The notes beneath the pieces are model-generated. The model was not told the DNA's origin, made no database searches, and saw only the letters and a list, made by a program, of their open reading frames with translations. The position numbers were made by a program, and so were the translations under genes. From the NCBI RefSeq assembly GCF_000516985.1, contig NW_006917092.1, positions 2,806,619 to 2,870,618 of the forward strand: a DNA stretch of 64,000 bases, written 5' to 3'. This stretch comes from Pestalotiopsis fici W106-1 (Eukaryota > Ascomycota > Sordariomycetes > Amphisphaeriales > Sporocadaceae). This document shows, one piece after another, positions 12,901 to 23,780 of the stretch; position 1 is the stretch's first letter, and each line of letters opens with the position of its first letter.

Positions 12901-13872
12901 TACTGGTATACCTACGTTCTCATCAGCCGCTGATCATGAACAAAACACCAATACATCTTGCGTGACGGCGTGGATCTACCCCTCTACAGATGAAAGTAAC
13001 AGCCTAGAAAGAAATGCAAGATTCCTCGAGCTGCGAAAATTGTACCCCGTATTGGGCAGTCTGCCACAGATTCTCACTACGAAAATCGTCGTCATGTATC
13101 ATTTCGCATCTGCACATCTTACCTTAAGCCCAAACACTTGACCCAACGTGGACCGATAGCCAAGCCTGTCATTGGACATTCACGCATCCTGCCTGTGTCC
13201 CCCATTACTGCTCCTGGTCTGCCCTGCTCATGGCAATGCCTGTGATGACGGTTGCCAGACTTGGGTGCCCTTGAAAATGGTCTCGTATTACCCCAACTTG
13301 ATTGCCCTGGTGTATGGTTGTCGTTGGACACGACAAAACATGATCACTGTAGCAACTTGATAACAATCAAGAGGAAAATGGTATTTGTAGCGGTCCAGGA
13401 AGCCGATGTCTACCTAGCTGTTTGTTTGCTGGGCCAGGCATGCTGCAAATCTCAGAAAAGCCCTTTGTTACTGATACTGTGGGATGTCACTGGTGAGTTG
13501 CAGTCATATGCACAGTATGTTCTTGTACGGAGAAGTGGAATGCTTCTCTATTAGTTGTGAGATGGCCCGGATATTTGAATATATCAATCATGTCAGTATA
13601 ATCGTGACGATTACGTAGTTATTGAAAGCCTACGCAAATCATTCTCACTTGTTCACTCCGGCCAAGCACGTCAGGATTTCGTAGTTCATTCACTATATTA
13701 TTTACTTAGCCTATTTTTGTCAAGGGACATTTTCTTTTCTCTTTTCCACAGCTTCCGCCAGGCATGTTTTTCAACATCATGTCACGCTCTCGAGTTTCCG
13801 CTCAGCAGGAACCTCTCCAGCAATATTCCACGAAAGGACGACCGCGCAAAGGTACCGACCCAAACCATGTCC
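6993..13872. other. Gene-free interval, 6.9 kb
   Basis: This is the longest empty stretch in the window. Open frames are short, overlap on several strands and lack recognisable domains or coding-like composition. The part next to 6992 reads CT-rich on the minus strand, as in a fungal 5' leader. There is GT-repeat sequence near 10665-10680 and 10725-10735. It may contain long UTRs, non-coding transcripts or small intron-rich genes that cannot be called by eye. Confidence 0.5.
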
Positions 13873-14016
13873 TCATTGCTTGGACGACTGCTTTGGCTTC
13901 CTGACAAGGGCAAGTTTTCCATTGGAAAGTTTCACCACCTCGCCGCCGCCGGCAACTTTAATTCCAGTCTTTTTGGCTCCCTTTTCCTTGCGCTTCTCTC
14001 CCCTTGTGCCACCACT

Positions 14017-14050
<34 letters not shown>

Positions 14051-14730
14051 GAAGACCGCGAAGGACGTCGCTGCGTATTGCTCATTCTCTGGGGACTGGA
14101 TCCCGTGGATAATTCATTGACGGCCCGTCCGACTGAGCGTCGGCGCTCGCCTCCTCCTGCTCGTGAGCCGTGGAATCTAGATGACGCCGGTGAGTGTTGC
14201 ACTTGCGACCGAGGTAGCGGTGGTGGAGGCATGGATAACGGTGGGAGTTGCGCGTGGTGTCTATTATTGCGAAGCCGGTGGCCCACTTGGCTGACGCTGT
14301 CGTATACCTCGACCGGCGGCTCGCCGGCCGTCAGCTCGGCGGAGAAGCGGAGTTGTGCTTCTAGGTTGGGCTCCCCGTAGGCTTCGTCATAGCCATCTTG
14401 GTCTTCATATTGGTGGTGCAGTGCGCTGCCTCGCACTCCGTTGCGATTGTGAGAATGTACAGAACTTGGAGGATGAGAGTGCACGGAACCAGGTGGACGA
14501 GAATGAACTGAGCTTGGAGGAGAGGACCGCACAGAGTCTCGAGGGCGAGAATGGACAGAGGCTGAAGGGTGAGAGTGAGAGTGAGAGCATGTCGAAGCGC
14601 GCGAGTGAGCAGAGGTCGAGTGACGAGACATTCCGGAGCTCCTCCGCGAGATCGAGCTGGAATGAGAGGTTCGGCTTGCTGATGCAGCACTGCCTGGTTT
14701 GGAACCAGGATTGCGACTTGCGTGAGACAT
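13873..14730 (-). CDS. Ser/His-rich protein with SVHSxP repeats and poly-Gly tract; function unknown
   Basis: A single exon encodes 285 aa. I chose the ATG at 14730. The frame extends upstream only through non-ATG codons, with an out-of-frame ATG at 14816, so an additional 5' exon is possible (a GTGAGT sits at 14800). Residues 1-60 are Ser-rich. They are followed by four degenerate copies of an S-V-H-S-x-P-P unit (about residues 58-92) within a Ser-His-Ser tract. The middle holds an acidic, Tyr-containing segment (EDQDGYDEAYGE) and a PPP run. The C-terminus has an 11-Gly tract coded by (GCC)11 on the plus strand, then a strongly basic tail (EKRKEKGAKK) ending in SNGKLALVRKPKQ. No domain is recognised. 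A nuclear or nucleic-acid-binding role is conceivable from the basic tail but unproven. Confidence 0.62.
14017..14049. repeat. (GCC)11 trinucleotide repeat inside a coding region
   Basis: Eleven perfect GCC units on the plus strand encode eleven consecutive glycines in the minus-strand gene 13873-14730. The repeat can vary in length without shifting the frame. Confidence 0.95.
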
Positions 14731-15596
14731 TTTCTCGAGTCTATCGAGAAAAAGGTCTTGGATTCGTTGCTGAACGATTCTGTGGATAAAGAACTCACCT
14801 GAAGCCACAGTCGCATTTATATTGAACTTGGAACAAGCACATATTTAGTCTTTGTTCACTCGGCTCAAAGAGAATCGATGCGAAATTTCGAGAACTTATT
14901 TGTATTGAAATCCACAAGTTTATTCTTTGAAAATGACTACTGCAACACATAAAGAAACGTGTGCATATGTAGAGAAGTCCATAAGTCTTGAGGCGTTTTT
15001 CACATATTCAGGTATGTTAGCAAAATGACGAGATAATAGGGCTCATGCGCTGTTTTCAGCGCAAACCATATGAACACCCAGGGTGCTGGGGAATTGCGCA
15101 AGACAAGCTTGAGGAGTCAAGTCAATGCTCGCATTTCCTCACACGGCTTGATCGCCAATGGCCCAGTCATATCGATGGCATAGGTAACTAGGTAAGTGTC
15201 CAAACATTCTGGGCTTTCAAGGATTGTTGGCTTGCCGGAAAGAATTCGAGAAATTTTTGAATGCGAGCAGACGATTCGAAGATGAAATGAAATCGACTGT
15301 AATTAAGCTTTTTTTAATACTGTATGATTTGGTATTTGAATTCTTTCTCCGTGTAGCTCAAGCTGGGGTTCTTCATATGAAAAGCCAGGTATGGACAGTA
15401 TGTTTTCCACGCTTAAGAGCTTCGATATGTGACCGAAAATTACGGGTTGCATTCATTCCAGAAAGAAATTGCCTAAAGATGGAAAAATTGGTCATAGTCA
15501 TTGAGAGGGCAAACACAAGCTGGTATCCTCCCAACAACAATCAAGATTACATGGATTATCATATATGTTTCAAGATCCTGAAAAGCGATATTATAC
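14731..15596. other. Intergenic, no gene seen
   Basis: This stretch lies upstream of the Ser/His-rich gene and downstream of the secreted protein gene. It is AT-rich with a few short frames. A 134-codon plus-strand frame at 15224-15628 begins with TTG and overlaps the 3' exon of the next gene, and was not accepted. Confidence 0.5.
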
Positions 15597-16553
15597 CTAG
15601 CTCCAGGCCGTGTCAGTGCCCATGTTAATCTCATCGACTTGCCAGGTCAGGCCACCATCCGTTGTAGTAAAGCCAGAGGAGGTTGCTACATTGAGCGCGA
15701 GGTAGTCCTCGATGCTGTCGACAGCGGCGCTCAGCGTCAGGGTCATGTTGGTCCAGCCTAGAGGATTATTCACGTATCAGCACTCGATATCTTCAAGAAA
15801 GCAAGAAACAAAAGCATGGCGGAAATTCCCGTCTACAAGTTGTATTGATCTCCGGTAATGAGGCATAGAGAAGTTCAGACTTACTGAAGGCGGCGAGGGT
15901 ACCGCAGTTGGCGTCGGAGCACTCGTTTGCACTGTAAATGACACCGGGCTGCATGCCAGAGGCTAAAAGCAAAGTCAGTACTCCGTTCATGATAGATGAT
16001 GTTCTTCAACCGTATACTTACAATCAGACTTTTGCGAAACCAATTCACCATTGATCCAAATCTTCTGGTCAATCAGATTGGTGCTCGAGTTGACAGCAAC
16101 TAAAATGACACAACTGTCAGTCAAACGATTAAACCTCTGAGGAAAGACGTAGGCCATACTCTCAAAATCGAGTGTGGCGTCCGTAGGCACCACGACGTAA
16201 TCCTCACCCTCCTGGCCAGAAGGCGTATACGTGTTGGCGGCCGCGCACCACTGGTCCTCATCAGCAGCACAGCCACAGGACTCGTTATCAAGGCACCAGT
16301 TGAGCAGGGGCTGGACGAGGTTCTCATTGTCCTCGTCGTCGGACTGGGGCTGGACGCCGACCCATACCGACAGCCACAGGCTCGAGTCGGAGCTATCATA
16401 GCCGGTCGGGACGTCGGGCGCCGCCATGGAGTACGTCGCCTTGGTAATGACCTGGCCGTCCGGAAAGGGTCCTAGGTAGAACGAGTTGCCAAACTCGGCC
16501 CGCGCCGACCCGGCGAGGTACAGCGCGGCCACGGGAGCGAGGTATCGATACAT
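15597..16553 (-). CDS. Secreted concanavalin A-like / peptidase G1-like protein
   Basis: Exons 16553-16022, 15962-15885 and 15757-15597 (introns 58 and 127 nt) give 256 aa. Residues 1-19 form a signal peptide (MYRYLAPVAALYLAGSARA). The mature part starts with EFGNSFYLGPFPDGQ and contains SSLWLSVWVGVQP and VQPLLNWC motifs. These resemble fungal lectin-like secreted proteins related to the glutamic peptidase (G1) fold. Several cysteines (NESCGCAADEDQWC) suggest disulfides. An NSST sequon supports N-glycosylation. I could not assign the catalytic Gln and Glu of true G1 peptidases, so activity is uncertain. The protein is probably extracellular and may act on or bind substrate glycans or proteins. 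All three splice junctions keep frame and end in a natural stop. Confidence 0.75.
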
Positions 16554-17291
16554 GGCGGACCTGCGCGTGTATTTTTACCGGAATGTGGCGAATGAATGAA
16601 CGTTTCCGAAAGGAGAAAAGAAAAAATCAATAGGCGCCGAGGTGAAATGAATGTTACTGGCTGTAATTCAGGTCAACAAGCTTGGCGCAGATATGGCGAT
16701 ATATATCACCTCAAGACTGTCTATATAAAGCCATGTTGCGTGCCCCCCTTTGTACGCGGCAACCAAATCAAGCCAAGTGGGCTGTTTGATGACGATGTCG
16801 CTACTCAAGCATCTTTTTACGAGACGGTTTTCTTTGCGGCTCTCAATGTTTGCGACTTTTTTGCACTCTGAATGAAACGACACTAGAGAGTAATTAATAG
16901 TGTAGGGATTGGAAGGGATGGCAACCTCCACCATTTCGTTATTGGTGGGTCTCGAGGACATCATGTCGATTTCCGAGCGCCGACGAACAATCTAGTAATA
17001 ACGGCCAAGGATCCACCGAGATCCCGAATGGAGCCATCGTCAAGTATACACCCATACCTCACCAGGAACGCGAATGCTGAGATGGCCATCTCTATTACAG
17101 GTGTTTTCGTAATCCAGAACTTGTAACAGTATTAACCTCAAGAGCATCGGCCACAGTGTATCTGGTCCATAGGAATCACACAAACATTTTAATTAATTGA
17201 GCTATTACGCATATTGCATTGACCCAATACGGCTTTGGAACGTAAAGTATACGTACAATTGTTACATACACATTGGAACCAGTACCCCGAA
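16554..17291. other. Intergenic, no gene seen
   Basis: This 738-bp interval is upstream of the secreted protein gene (start 16553) and downstream of the amidohydrolase gene (stop 17292). Only short unsupported frames occur. It is expected to hold the secreted-protein promoter and the amidohydrolase 3' end. Confidence 0.5.
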
Positions 17292-20138
17292 TCATTCAAT
17301 CAGAGTGACAGTCGAGGATCCGGATCCAACGGCCTTGACCTGCGCGCCAACCTCCAGGGGGCTACCCTCATAGACGATGAAATCCCCAGACGCCTCGGGA
17401 GTTGCCAGTCCGAGAATCTTGTAAACATTGGTGCTTACCAAGTCCAGGGCGTCCTTCTTTCCAATGCGCCCTTCTCCATTCGTGTAGGCGACGCCTGCCA
17501 AGACCGCCATATCGCGGATAAGCCAGTCCTCCTCGAGACCAATCGCGGCGACGACTCCAGCATCGAGGAGCTTGTCAATGGCGGTACCATTGGACAGCGG
17601 AGCACCCGTCAAGGCTCTGCGCTGTTCCCAAGTATTGCGGTACGACAATAGAGGCGAGAGGACGACGCCCACGTTGGCGGCAGCAATCTCGTCGGCGACA
17701 AGATGGGACTCTGCGCCTCCAATGATGACCAGCTTGATTGTAGAACCACTCGCTGACTCAATCTGCTTCTTCAGCTTCAAAACACTTGCAATGCCATCGG
17801 CAGTGTGAATGGTAATCGAGAGAGGGATCTCGCCGTTGACGACCTTTTTGAGATAAGCCTCTTCGGTGAATGCATCGGCGGCAGAAATGTTGCCAGCGTC
17901 GACAGCCTTGAGCAGCTTGTGGCGCAGGCTTCCCAGGGCAGCTGAGATGGAACCACCAGAGTTCTTGGACTGATTGTCCAGCGTGTAGTGGACAGCAGCA
18001 TCATCGACAAAGATGGCGCCCTCCGCAAGTACATGAAGCGCATTCGTTTTAAAGCCAACGCTAGTACCAAAGTGCGTTCCTTGTCCAGTATATTTGGGGG
18101 CAGTAATTGCACGTGTGACGCCGTATCGGTGAGCAAATTGCAATTTCTTTGAGTCGAGGCGGAGACCATCGACACCGCGACTGAAGTGCTCGGTGCTCTT
18201 GCCATTATCCGTGTCCGCTTCCGAGTCGATGGCGTTGAGGCCAATGAGAGTGCCAAAGGCCACAAATGACTTGCTAATGTATCCATTCTTCAGGTGAACA
18301 ACCTTTGTGCCGGACTGCGCGGCAACCTGAAGTTCATTGGCACACGATCCAATGCACTGGATCTTGCCCTGGGAAATGGCAACCGTGATATTGTCTCCGT
18401 CAAACTTGCCTTCTTGTGCTTCGGGCAAGAGTGACGTGGAAATGCCAGTGAAGACAACGTCGGAAACTGTGATTGGCTCTTCTGGAATGTCCACGGCTCC
18501 TCGGGGAGAGCTTGATGGTGCGAGGAACGACTTGTCGAGCTCTACCGGGTTCTCAAACTGAGCAGTTCCGTCTATCCAGACCTGTACAGGAGCAGCTCCA
18601 AGGCTCAATGGATCGCTGTCCCAGACTGCAATATCGGCATCGAATCCAGCCTTGACCTTGCCAATTCGTTGACCAAGTCCAAGACGCTCGGCTGGAGCTG
18701 TCGTCACAGCAGCCAATGCTACGTGATAGGGAAGACCGTACCCATAAGCCTTGGCAGCCTCATGTAGAACGTGCTGAGCATTGATGACGGGGTTGTCGCT
18801 CACGTAAATGGGGGTCAGACCATTCTCGTAGAGGATCTTGCCAGCATATTCCGAGCCGATATAAGACTCGGCCTTGTACCACATATTATCGGCAAAGAGA
18901 GCCGATGCGGGAGGACTGGGTCCCCAGGCGCGCTTCAAGATCTCAGGCACGAGGTACGTCTGGTGGGCGTGGTGAAAGGCACGGACGGGGAACTTGAACT
19001 CGTTGGTGTGGTCGACAAATGCCTCGAGATCGGGTATAGTGTAGCAATGGGTATTGATGTGAACCTGACCACGGAGTGCGGCACTGAGAGATTCCCACTT
19101 TAGCTCCTGTGGGAGGTAGGTAGACATGGTATGGACGCCGTTCGCGTCGGCCTGCGCGCACCAATCGTCCTGAGCGCGGATCAAATTCGCCGCCGTTTCA
19201 AACGCATGGCGGAACTCCCACGACTCTCCCATTCTGCTCACCGGGCCTTGGGAACCGACCTTGCCATAGATACGTTTGGCATTCTCACCACAGGCCATCT
19301 TCATGTATCTCCAGTTGCGGTCGGGATCGGCGAGCAAGTCTGTGATGGAAGTCTCGTTTCGGCCATCCTCTTTTCCGACGGCATGCTTGATGACAAAAGC
19401 CTCGCCACCAATATTGTTACCAGATCCGGGCAGGATGAGACTAGTGGTCACACCACCGGACTTGATAATCTCAATCTGGTCATCAAGAGGGTTGAGTCCA
19501 TCAATTGACCTGACGTATGGAGTAATGTCCGAGGACATCTCATTGCCGTCCTGATTACCACGGAGCTCAGGAATGCCGTAGACACCGGTATGACTGTGCA
19601 TATCAATAATGCCAGTCGTGAGCTTGCGACCTTGGGCGTCCCATACGATAACGTCGGATGCCAGCGAAGTCAGATCCAGGTCCTTTCCGACCTTCTTGAT
19701 GAGGCCGTGCTCGAGGTAAACGTCACTGGTGACCCAAGAGAAGCCCTTGCCGGCACGGGCATCCTCGTCGCTGGTGCCGTCCTCGGGCTCGCCGATCCAG
19801 ACGGTGGCATTCTTGATGAGCGTGGGCTTGTGTCCCTCGACATAGCGAGCATTGCGCTCGCGGCCCAGACCGATAGGGTCCTGCGGCTTGGTCCGGAGCT
19901 TGGAGCAGACAGCGAGGTCGGCTTCGAGCTTTTCAATGGACAGCGTCGTGGTTGCGCCGGCCCTCGACGACGGCGATAGCTGTCTCCACTGGGCGTAGAC
20001 GATGAAGCCGAGACAGGCCAGCGCTAGATACTTGAGCCCGCGCGAGCGGCGCAGTGACCGTGGCCGGCGCTTGTGCCATTGCTGGCTCTCGACTGCACTA
20101 TAGGGTGGCAGTTCGCCCAAATCCTTTCCAGACCCCAT
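17292..20138 (-). CDS. Membrane-anchored amidohydrolase (carbohydrate esterase family 9-type)
   Basis: This is a single exon of 948 aa. The short cytoplasmic N-terminus is basic (RRPRSLRRSR) and precedes a signal-anchor helix at about residues 35-50. The catalytic region therefore probably faces the secretory lumen or outside. The first amidohydrolase module runs from about residue 105. It has the metal-binding H181-x-H183 in TGIIDMHSH and later the stretches GGVTTSLILPGSGN, NTHCYTIPDLEAF and RAFHHAHQTYLVPE. The YVSDNP stretch is the place where the family's catalytic Asp is expected. Residues from about 560 form a second amidohydrolase-like part (GYISKSFVAFGTL, TADGIASVLKLKKQ, AIGLEEDWLIRDMAVLAG) in which canonical His pairs are not obvious. 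It may be a degenerate duplicate. Fungal homologues are commonly labelled CE9 (GlcNAc-6-P deacetylase family); the true substrate is unknown. Confidence 0.85.
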   Translation of the reverse strand: MGSGKDLGELPPYSAVESQQWHKRRPRSLRRSRGLKYLALACLGFIVYAQWRQLSPSSRAGATTTLSIEKLEADLAVCSKLRTKPQDPIGLGRERNARYVEGHKPTLIKNATVWIGEPEDGTSDEDARAGKGFSWVTSDVYLEHGLIKKVGKDLDLTSLASDVIVWDAQGRKLTTGIIDMHSHTGVYGIPELRGNQDGNEMSSDITPYVRSIDGLNPLDDQIEIIKSGGVTTSLILPGSGNNIGGEAFVIKHAVGKEDGRNETSITDLLADPDRNWRYMKMACGENAKRIYGKVGSQGPVSRMGESWEFRHAFETAANLIRAQDDWCAQADANGVHTMSTYLPQELKWESLSAALRGQVHINTHCYTIPDLEAFVDHTNEFKFPVRAFHHAHQTYLVPEILKRAWGPSPPASALFADNMWYKAESYIGSEYAGKILYENGLTPIYVSDNPVINAQHVLHEAAKAYGYGLPYHVALAAVTTAPAERLGLGQRIGKVKAGFDADIAVWDSDPLSLGAAPVQVWIDGTAQFENPVELDKSFLAPSSSPRGAVDIPEEPITVSDVVFTGISTSLLPEAQEGKFDGDNITVAISQGKIQCIGSCANELQVAAQSGTKVVHLKNGYISKSFVAFGTLIGLNAIDSEADTDNGKSTEHFSRGVDGLRLDSKKLQFAHRYGVTRAITAPKYTGQGTHFGTSVGFKTNALHVLAEGAIFVDDAAVHYTLDNQSKNSGGSISAALGSLRHKLLKAVDAGNISAADAFTEEAYLKKVVNGEIPLSITIHTADGIASVLKLKKQIESASGSTIKLVIIGGAESHLVADEIAAANVGVVLSPLLSYRNTWEQRRALTGAPLSNGTAIDKLLDAGVVAAIGLEEDWLIRDMAVLAGVAYTNGEGRIGKKDALDLVSTNVYKILGLATPEASGDFIVYEGSPLEVGAQVKAVGSGSSTVTLIE

Positions 20139-21003
20139 ATTTCTCGACTCGTTGTATGATGTTGAGAAATAAAGAGAAAAAGAATGAAAGAAGATTCAAA
20201 TTATCGGGTCAGTTCATAAACAAACCCAATGATCTCATGGTTACTCAGGCTAATCTTGTCTTAGAAGGTGATAGCGACCCTTGAGGTGGGGTTTTCGGAG
20301 ACATCCCTCAGCCAGCCCCTCGATTCACATCAATCTGGGGTGCGATGGCGTAACATGGCTGCCTTTCTCCCACCTACAGCAGAGGCCAATGTAACCTCGA
20401 ATGAGCCTCAAACTATTTCAACCAACTATATGATATCCCAGCTGCTGGCCATTTTGTCATCTATAATCATGCATGTCATAGACTCTGTTGTACCACCATG
20501 CTTTTGTCTCTGGAACACATGCCTATGCAGTCTATCATAAAATCTTCGCGGAATGTACTCCCGACTATGGATCCGCCCATATATCCACAGATAAGAGGTA
20601 TGCCAGGCCAACTTTGGTTAACCCGAGTTGGAGTATGATATCTTTTTCGAAAGAATCACATCATCTGTCATAATTACGAAAATTGCAAAACATATAAATT
20701 GGAGGCGGGGCGACCGTATAAGACGGTCAGCACTTGAGCACTACTGCGTCGCCGAAGGTGATGCCCGTCAGCGCTGGCGATAGCGTCGCAATCCCACATT
20801 TAAAGTAACTTGTAAGCATAGCCAGGTATGAAGCATACTCATTGCGCCATGCTCGTTGTGGCTCATCCAATACAAATTGAACTGCAAAATTGATGCATCT
20901 TTGTTTTCCCTAGTACTTATATGGAATGCTTGAGACAAGTAATCCTAGTCTCGCAATTTGTCAATGCCGTTGCATTCAACCGCATCTGGTCTCCGACTGT
21001 ACA
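20139..21003. other. Intergenic, no gene seen
   Basis: This lies upstream of the amidohydrolase start and downstream of the NmrA-like gene. It is AT-rich, with no accepted coding frame. Confidence 0.5.
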
Positions 21004-22047
21004 CTATAGTGCAGCCTTGTTCTTGATCAAGAAGTCCTTCCAAGTGGTAGGCTTCAAGTTCACCTTGGCAAGCAAGTCCAAAGACTCCTGCAAGCTCTTG
21101 CCGGCATAATAACCAGGCTCTTCAATGAACAAGTGGTTCTCCAACATTTCCTGGGCCATGGGAGCAGGGAGGAAACTCTTGTACGTTTCAGCATCTAGTT
21201 GAACGAAGCGTGTCTTGCTCTGCGTAACCTCCTCAAACTCTGAGAGGATTCGGGTCGGAGTATAATAATCTGCAGCCGCGAGGATCTGCTTTCCAATGAC
21301 CTTGGCACGGTTTCGTAGAACTGCAACAGCGTATTTACCTATGGCTTCATGTTAGTCACTATTCGGGTCATTCTGCAAGGTAAAAAATCTAGCATACCAA
21401 TGTCAGATTCCGTGTCAATGAGCGGAAACTCGGCCTTGTCGCTGACGGGATAGGCCAGACTGTAGACGCCGTCCTCGCCCTTTCTAATCATCTGCAAGGC
21501 TGTAAAGTTGCTCATAAAGTATCCAGGGAGGATGAACGTGCTTGGGACGTTCTTTGCACGAATGTAGCGCTCCACGTCGGCCTTCATGTCAAAGTGCTCG
21601 ACGTGCTTCAAGCGTCCGTTTGTCTCGTCTGTGACGTGGAGCAAGGACGAAAAGATGAGGTGCTGGACGCCACATGTCTCTGCAACATCGGCAACGTTCT
21701 TGCCATGATTGAGTTCCTGGCTCGGCCCACCAGACATGAAATCGGGGGTCGTGACCAAGAAAACGCTGTGGGATCCCTCGAGTGCCTTGGCAAGAGAGTC
21801 TTTGGAGCTCATATCGGCCTATTTCTGGTCAATCACATGTTAAGGAATAGTTTGTAGCGGTGGTATAACTCACGGCGCGAACGTCGACACCTTTCGAGGC
21901 AAGAGCTTTGGCCGCAGGCTTGGAAACATCGCGAGTGATGCCACGAATAGAAAATTCCTTGGACAGAACACTATCAGCAAGCACCGCTCGAATGACGGAA
22001 CCGCCTTGGTTGCCCGTGGCACCGAATACTGTCAAGATCTTAGACAT
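21004..22047 (-). CDS. NmrA-like NAD(P)-binding protein
   Basis: Exons 22047-21874, 21818-21398 and 21338-21004 (introns 55 and 59 nt) give 309 aa. The N-terminal Rossmann motif is VFGATGNQGG (residues 8-17), the NmrA/HSCARG dinucleotide-binding signature. It is followed by IRGITRDVSKPAAKAL, DMSSKDSLAKAL and HSVFLVTTPDF, then LIFSSLLHV in place of the classical SDR active site. The HFDMKADVERYIR segment with LPGYFMSNF is typical of NmrA-like proteins. The family senses or uses NADP and includes the nitrogen-metabolite repressor NmrA and isoflavone-reductase-like enzymes. Which of these applies is not visible here. The protein should be cytosolic. It is divergently arranged with the SDR gene at 22692, sharing a 644-bp promoter, so the two may act in the same redox step or response. 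Confidence 0.88.
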
Positions 22048-22691
22048 GATGATAATGATTTGGACAGACGTAGTAGAATAGTAAGTGAATAATGAATGTC
22101 TTTGAGAGGATGAATTGACTACATCATGATTTGGAACAATATCCTGTTATATATTTCCAACAAATCACTATGGAGAATGTATCGAAGCATCACGAAACCG
22201 TACAAACCTTACAAAAATGGAGAGAACGAGTCAGTGCATTGTATCGCCATGATTGGACATTTGGTTGAAGCATTGAATAGACAGATCTTTCCACCAAGAA
22301 GTCGGACTTTGATTAGATCAGCAATACCCGGAAAGGCATTCGCAGGACCTAGTGGATAGTATACACGATATCTACGCTACAACATTGCCTAGACCCAGTG
22401 AGAAATAGAGTAAAACACACACGCGCTAACATCGGACTCCGACGCTTACAAATGAAGAGCAACTCTAAGTTGCCAAGACCACTGCTGACATAGCGTGCGC
22501 GCATCTCGCGTTTATGCTAGCAATGAGCTGAAGAGCTGCGTCATGGAATCATGCACAAAAACCTTAAATCATATATGTACATATGGATTCATTTCGTTGT
22601 GTTTTTGTTATTGTCTGCCCATGATTAAGTCACTTTCTCTAGGCTCCACCTCTTTTCTGTGTATTTTGCGCCTTTATTCTTGACTTGAGAA
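22048..22691. promoter_or_regulatory. Shared promoter region of divergent NmrA-like and SDR genes
   Basis: This is the 644-bp interval between two start codons on opposite strands. It contains no coding frame. No specific regulator site could be assigned. Confidence 0.5.
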
Positions 22692-23634
22692 ATGCCGATA
22701 GCCAAAGATTTCTTTGCCCTTGTGGCTGGAGCTGGACCCGGCACAGGTAAATCAGCCAAACCTACCATGTTGTGATCCGGCTCATTGCTAAGAAATGCAC
22801 TTCTAGGCCGGTCAATTGCCCTCCGTTTTGCCAAGCTCTACCCAACCGTACTGCTGGCGCGCAGGAGAGAGAATTTTGATGGTATCGTCAATGAGATCGA
22901 GGCAGCGGGCGGCACGGCCCTCGGTATCACTGCCGATGTCAGCGACCCTGCAGCGGTCCAAGCTGCCTTTGCTACCATTAAGAAGGAGATGCCCAATAGC
23001 AAACTTGCTGCCGCTGTCTATAATGTCAATGGAGGCTTTGCCATGAAGCCCTTTTTGGATCTCAAGGCAGAAGATCTCGAGAGCAGTTTGGACGGCACGG
23101 TGTAGGTGTTCCTCGTTGATCATTGTCGGGGGACCGTTTGTACTTTTACTGTGAAAACTGTTGCTGACGGAAAGAACTGAAAACGTATAGGCGAGCCGGG
23201 TTCACTTATGCGCAACATTGTTTGCCTCTGCTCCTAGACGCCGTCTCCCAGGCACCGCACCCCCCCTCGCTCATATTCACAGGGGCTACGGCTTCACTCA
23301 AAGCATCGGCCCAATTTGCATCATTTGCAGCCGGTAAATTTGCTCTTCGAGCATTGACCCAATCGCTCGCCCGTGAGTTTGGGCCACGCGGCGTTCATGT
23401 TGCACATGTGATTATTGATGGTCTGATTGACACGCCGCGTGCGAGGGGATTTGCCGGTAAAGATCAAGTCATGATTTCACCCGACGCAGTAAGTAACGGG
23501 ATTGGCAGTGAAATGATCTACATAATGCTGATAGACTCAAACAGATTGCAGAAAGTTATTGGTACTTGCATACTCAGGATAAATCTGCGTTTACTCAAGA
23601 ATTGGACTTGCGACCTCATTCTGAGAAGTTCTAG
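22692..23634 (+). CDS. SDR-family protein of the Tyr-to-Phe (SDR_c10-like) type
   Basis: Exons 22692-22746, 22807-23101, 23191-23488 and 23545-23634 (introns 60, 89 and 56 nt) give 245 aa. The fold is a classical short-chain dehydrogenase: an altered glycine motif AGAGPGTG (12-19), NVNGGFAMKPF, a TGATASL strand and the C-terminal YWYLHTQ / ELDLRP signature. The usual Ser-Tyr-x3-Lys site is changed. Thr150 sits at the Ser position, and F162-A-A-G-K166 occupies the YxxxK site. A recognised SDR subgroup (SDR_c10) has this Phe with the Lys retained, so it is a family trait rather than a new mutation. Catalysis by the usual mechanism is unlikely. The last exon is short but joins in phase and ends at a natural stop. 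The gene is tail to tail with the membrane-protein gene 146 bp away. Confidence 0.88.
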
Positions 23635-23780
23635 TTTCTCAGTAACGACCCGTGTGACTGAACCAAGGGATAAAAGAAACTTCATATCATCATTGACTTC
23701 TTTAAACATTATTGTAGAAAATTTGTGACATAATTCATATATACAGGGTTATTGAAATCGCGACAAAGGAAAAGCCCGTC

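Noticed and set aside
14361..14816. 151-codon minus-strand frame with an ATG at 14816
   Set aside because: It is another frame of the Ser/His-rich gene, with Leu-rich shadow composition. It may only matter if 14816 begins a short 5' exon.
15224..15628. 134-codon plus-strand frame
   Set aside because: TTG start, no domain, and it overlaps the 3' exon of the secreted protein gene on the other strand.
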